Source: Streptomyces sp. NBC_00273
GTDB lineage: Bacteria > Actinomycetota > Actinomycetes > Streptomycetales > Streptomycetaceae
NCBI RefSeq assembly: GCF_036178145.1
Contig: NZ_CP108067.1
Location: 1,116,001-1,180,000 of the forward strand
Length of the DNA stretch: 64,000 nucleotides
Direction: 5' to 3'
Part shown: positions 63,294 through 64,000 of the stretch, piece by piece
How the letters are laid out: each line of letters starts with the position of its first letter
Position numbering within the stretch: the stretch's first letter is position 1
Program-made: the position numbers and the translations under genes
Notes under the pieces: generated by a model
What the model saw: only the letters and a program-made list of their open reading frames with translations
Told to the model about the DNA's origin: nothing
Database searches by the model: none

Positions 63294-64000
63294 CCACCGA
63301 CGCCCCCGCACCATCGAGCGACGGCCCGCCGAACACCTTCGGCGGGCCGTCGCCGTTCCAGGCCGCCCAGCCCGGGCGGCCCGTCACCGCGAACCGCACC
63401 CAGGCCGCGTGCATCTCGTCCGCCAGCGCCTGTGGGGTGTCCGGACCGGCCAGCCAGGCGGCCTCCGGTACGGCGAGCGTGTCGAACACGAAGCCCAGCT
63501 CCAGGGCGTGGCAGGAGCCCAGGCCCGGAACGCCGGAGGGCCAGCCGAACTCGTACAGGAAGCTCGGCGCCGCCCGCCGCGCCCCGGCGAGCCGGCGCAG
63601 CGGGTCGCGCAGCAGCCGGTCGGTGAGCAGCTGTCCGGCGAGTTCGGCGGGGCTCGCCGCGGGCAGCGCGGCGCGCAGCGCGCGTACGGCCGCCCGGTCC
63701 TTGCCGGAGCGGGCGCGGGCCAGCGCCACGGCGACCGGGCCGAGCCGGTCCAGCAGCCGCATCCCGCCGGTGGGGGCGAGCCACAGCCGGTACTCCTCGC
63801 GGGTCCAGCCGAGGAGCAACGGCACCTCGTCTGCGGCGGCCGCGGCGCACAGGGTGTCGAGGGGGTCGGCCGGGACCGTGTCCGGGTCGGTGACCAAGCC
63901 GAAGGCGGGTCCGCCGAGGAGGGGACCCGATCTGCGCAGGACGGCCGCCTGGGCGGCCATCAGGTCGGGCAGGGAGGCGGCGGTGAAGGCCGCGGCAGTG
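63271..64000 (-). CDS. carboxylesterase (type B), C-terminal part, cut by window edge
   Basis: The 243 codons visible are the last half of a type B carboxylesterase/lipase. The acid region (GWTREEYRLWLAP) and the catalytic His block FLYEFGWPSGVPGLGSCHALELGFVFDT are present, followed by ADEMHAAWVRFAVTGRPGWAAWN, the typical C-terminal helix. The nucleophilic Ser lies beyond the window edge. The frame is open to base 64000, so the start is outside. It hydrolyses carboxylic esters of unknown nature. The 3' end carries the terminator of its convergent neighbour. Confidence 0.85.
   Translation of the reverse strand, partial: TAAAFTAASLPDLMAAQAAVLRRSGPLLGGPAFGLVTDPDTVPADPLDTLCAAAAADEVPLLLGWTREEYRLWLAPTGGMRLLDRLGPVAVALARARSGKDRAAVRALRAALPAASPAELAGQLLTDRLLRDPLRRLAGARRAAPSFLYEFGWPSGVPGLGSCHALELGFVFDTLAVPEAAWLAGPDTPQALADEMHAAWVRFAVTGRPGWAAWNGDGPPKVFGGPSLDGAGASVVTRRALP
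63318..63353 (+). terminator. perfect 16-bp hairpin inside the convergent carboxylesterase gene
   Basis: Arms 63318-63333 and 63338-63353 pair completely with a CACC loop, 25 bp after the antigen-85-like gene stop. It is probably its terminator although it lies inside the coding region of the convergent gene. Confidence 0.75.

Overview
The window is high-GC DNA (G/C at most third codon positions, GGAGG-type ribosome binding sites, frequent GTG/TTG starts) and almost certainly comes from a Streptomyces chromosome. Indicators are MelC1/MelC2 tyrosinase, a chitinase with a DasR-type operator, cholesterol oxidase, Tat and Sec secreted hydrolases, an ECF41-type sigma factor, DUF6126/DUF6629 and SCO6745-family proteins, and rare TTA (bldA) codons. 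Gene order is mosaic: small transcription units, several decayed genes, no phage, IS element, CRISPR array or large biosynthetic cluster.

Layout. 0-5 kb: start of a secreted S8 peptidase (cut by the window edge), a DHA2-type MFS exporter, a DUF6629 membrane protein, cholesterol oxidase. 5-11 kb: a DUF3995 membrane protein, an operon of an AhpD-like and a dihydrodipicolinate-reductase-like protein, a DUF6126 micro-protein with an XRE-cupin regulator and its paired operators, a CorA transporter, an ATP-dependent DNA ligase. 11-17 kb: a hydrolase/ABC-ATPase fusion with its permease, a decayed carbonic anhydrase, an aldo/keto reductase. 17-22 kb: galT-galK beside a ruined GH35 beta-galactosidase and a sugar-type regulator. 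22-32 kb: hypotheticals, a glycosyltransferase with a TipA-like MerR regulator, a WG-repeat protein, a truncated PhoX phosphatase joined to a peptidoglycan-binding fragment, a ricin-type lectin. 32-40 kb: an N,N-dimethylformamidase-like Tat lipoprotein, a repeat protein split by one in-frame TGA, Thg1-like tRNA polymerase, tRNA-Trp(CCA), a chitinase and a serpin. 40-48 kb: a KDG kinase/KDPG aldolase operon with an IclR regulator, a membrane sigma factor fused to an outward CAP domain, an ECF41 sigma factor, glutamate decarboxylase, a MerR-type regulator divergent from an erythromycin-esterase-like gene. 49-64 kb: melC1-melC2, a dicarboxylate-type two-component system divergent from a DctA-like transporter, a secreted subtilase, an alpha/beta hydrolase, a ferric-reductase-like [2Fe-2S] protein, a VOC protein, a GNAT acetyltransferase, a TolB-like protein, an antigen-85-like esterase and the C-terminal part of a carboxylesterase.

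How genes work together. Catabolic units carry their own regulators and operators (gal, KDG, dicarboxylate, chitin). Two small sensor-plus-enzyme pairs (TipA-like MerR with a GT1 glycosyltransferase; TioE-like MerR with an Ere-like esterase) look like drug-inactivation modules. The most unusual observations are the sigma-zinc-finger-TM-CAP fusion at 43.2-44.8 kb, and the 34.3-36.9 kb segment, where a UGA sits at a probable Trp position close to a Thg1-like enzyme and a tRNA-Trp(CCA) with a mismatched, effectively 4-bp anticodon stem. The readthrough idea for that segment is an inference, not a demonstration.
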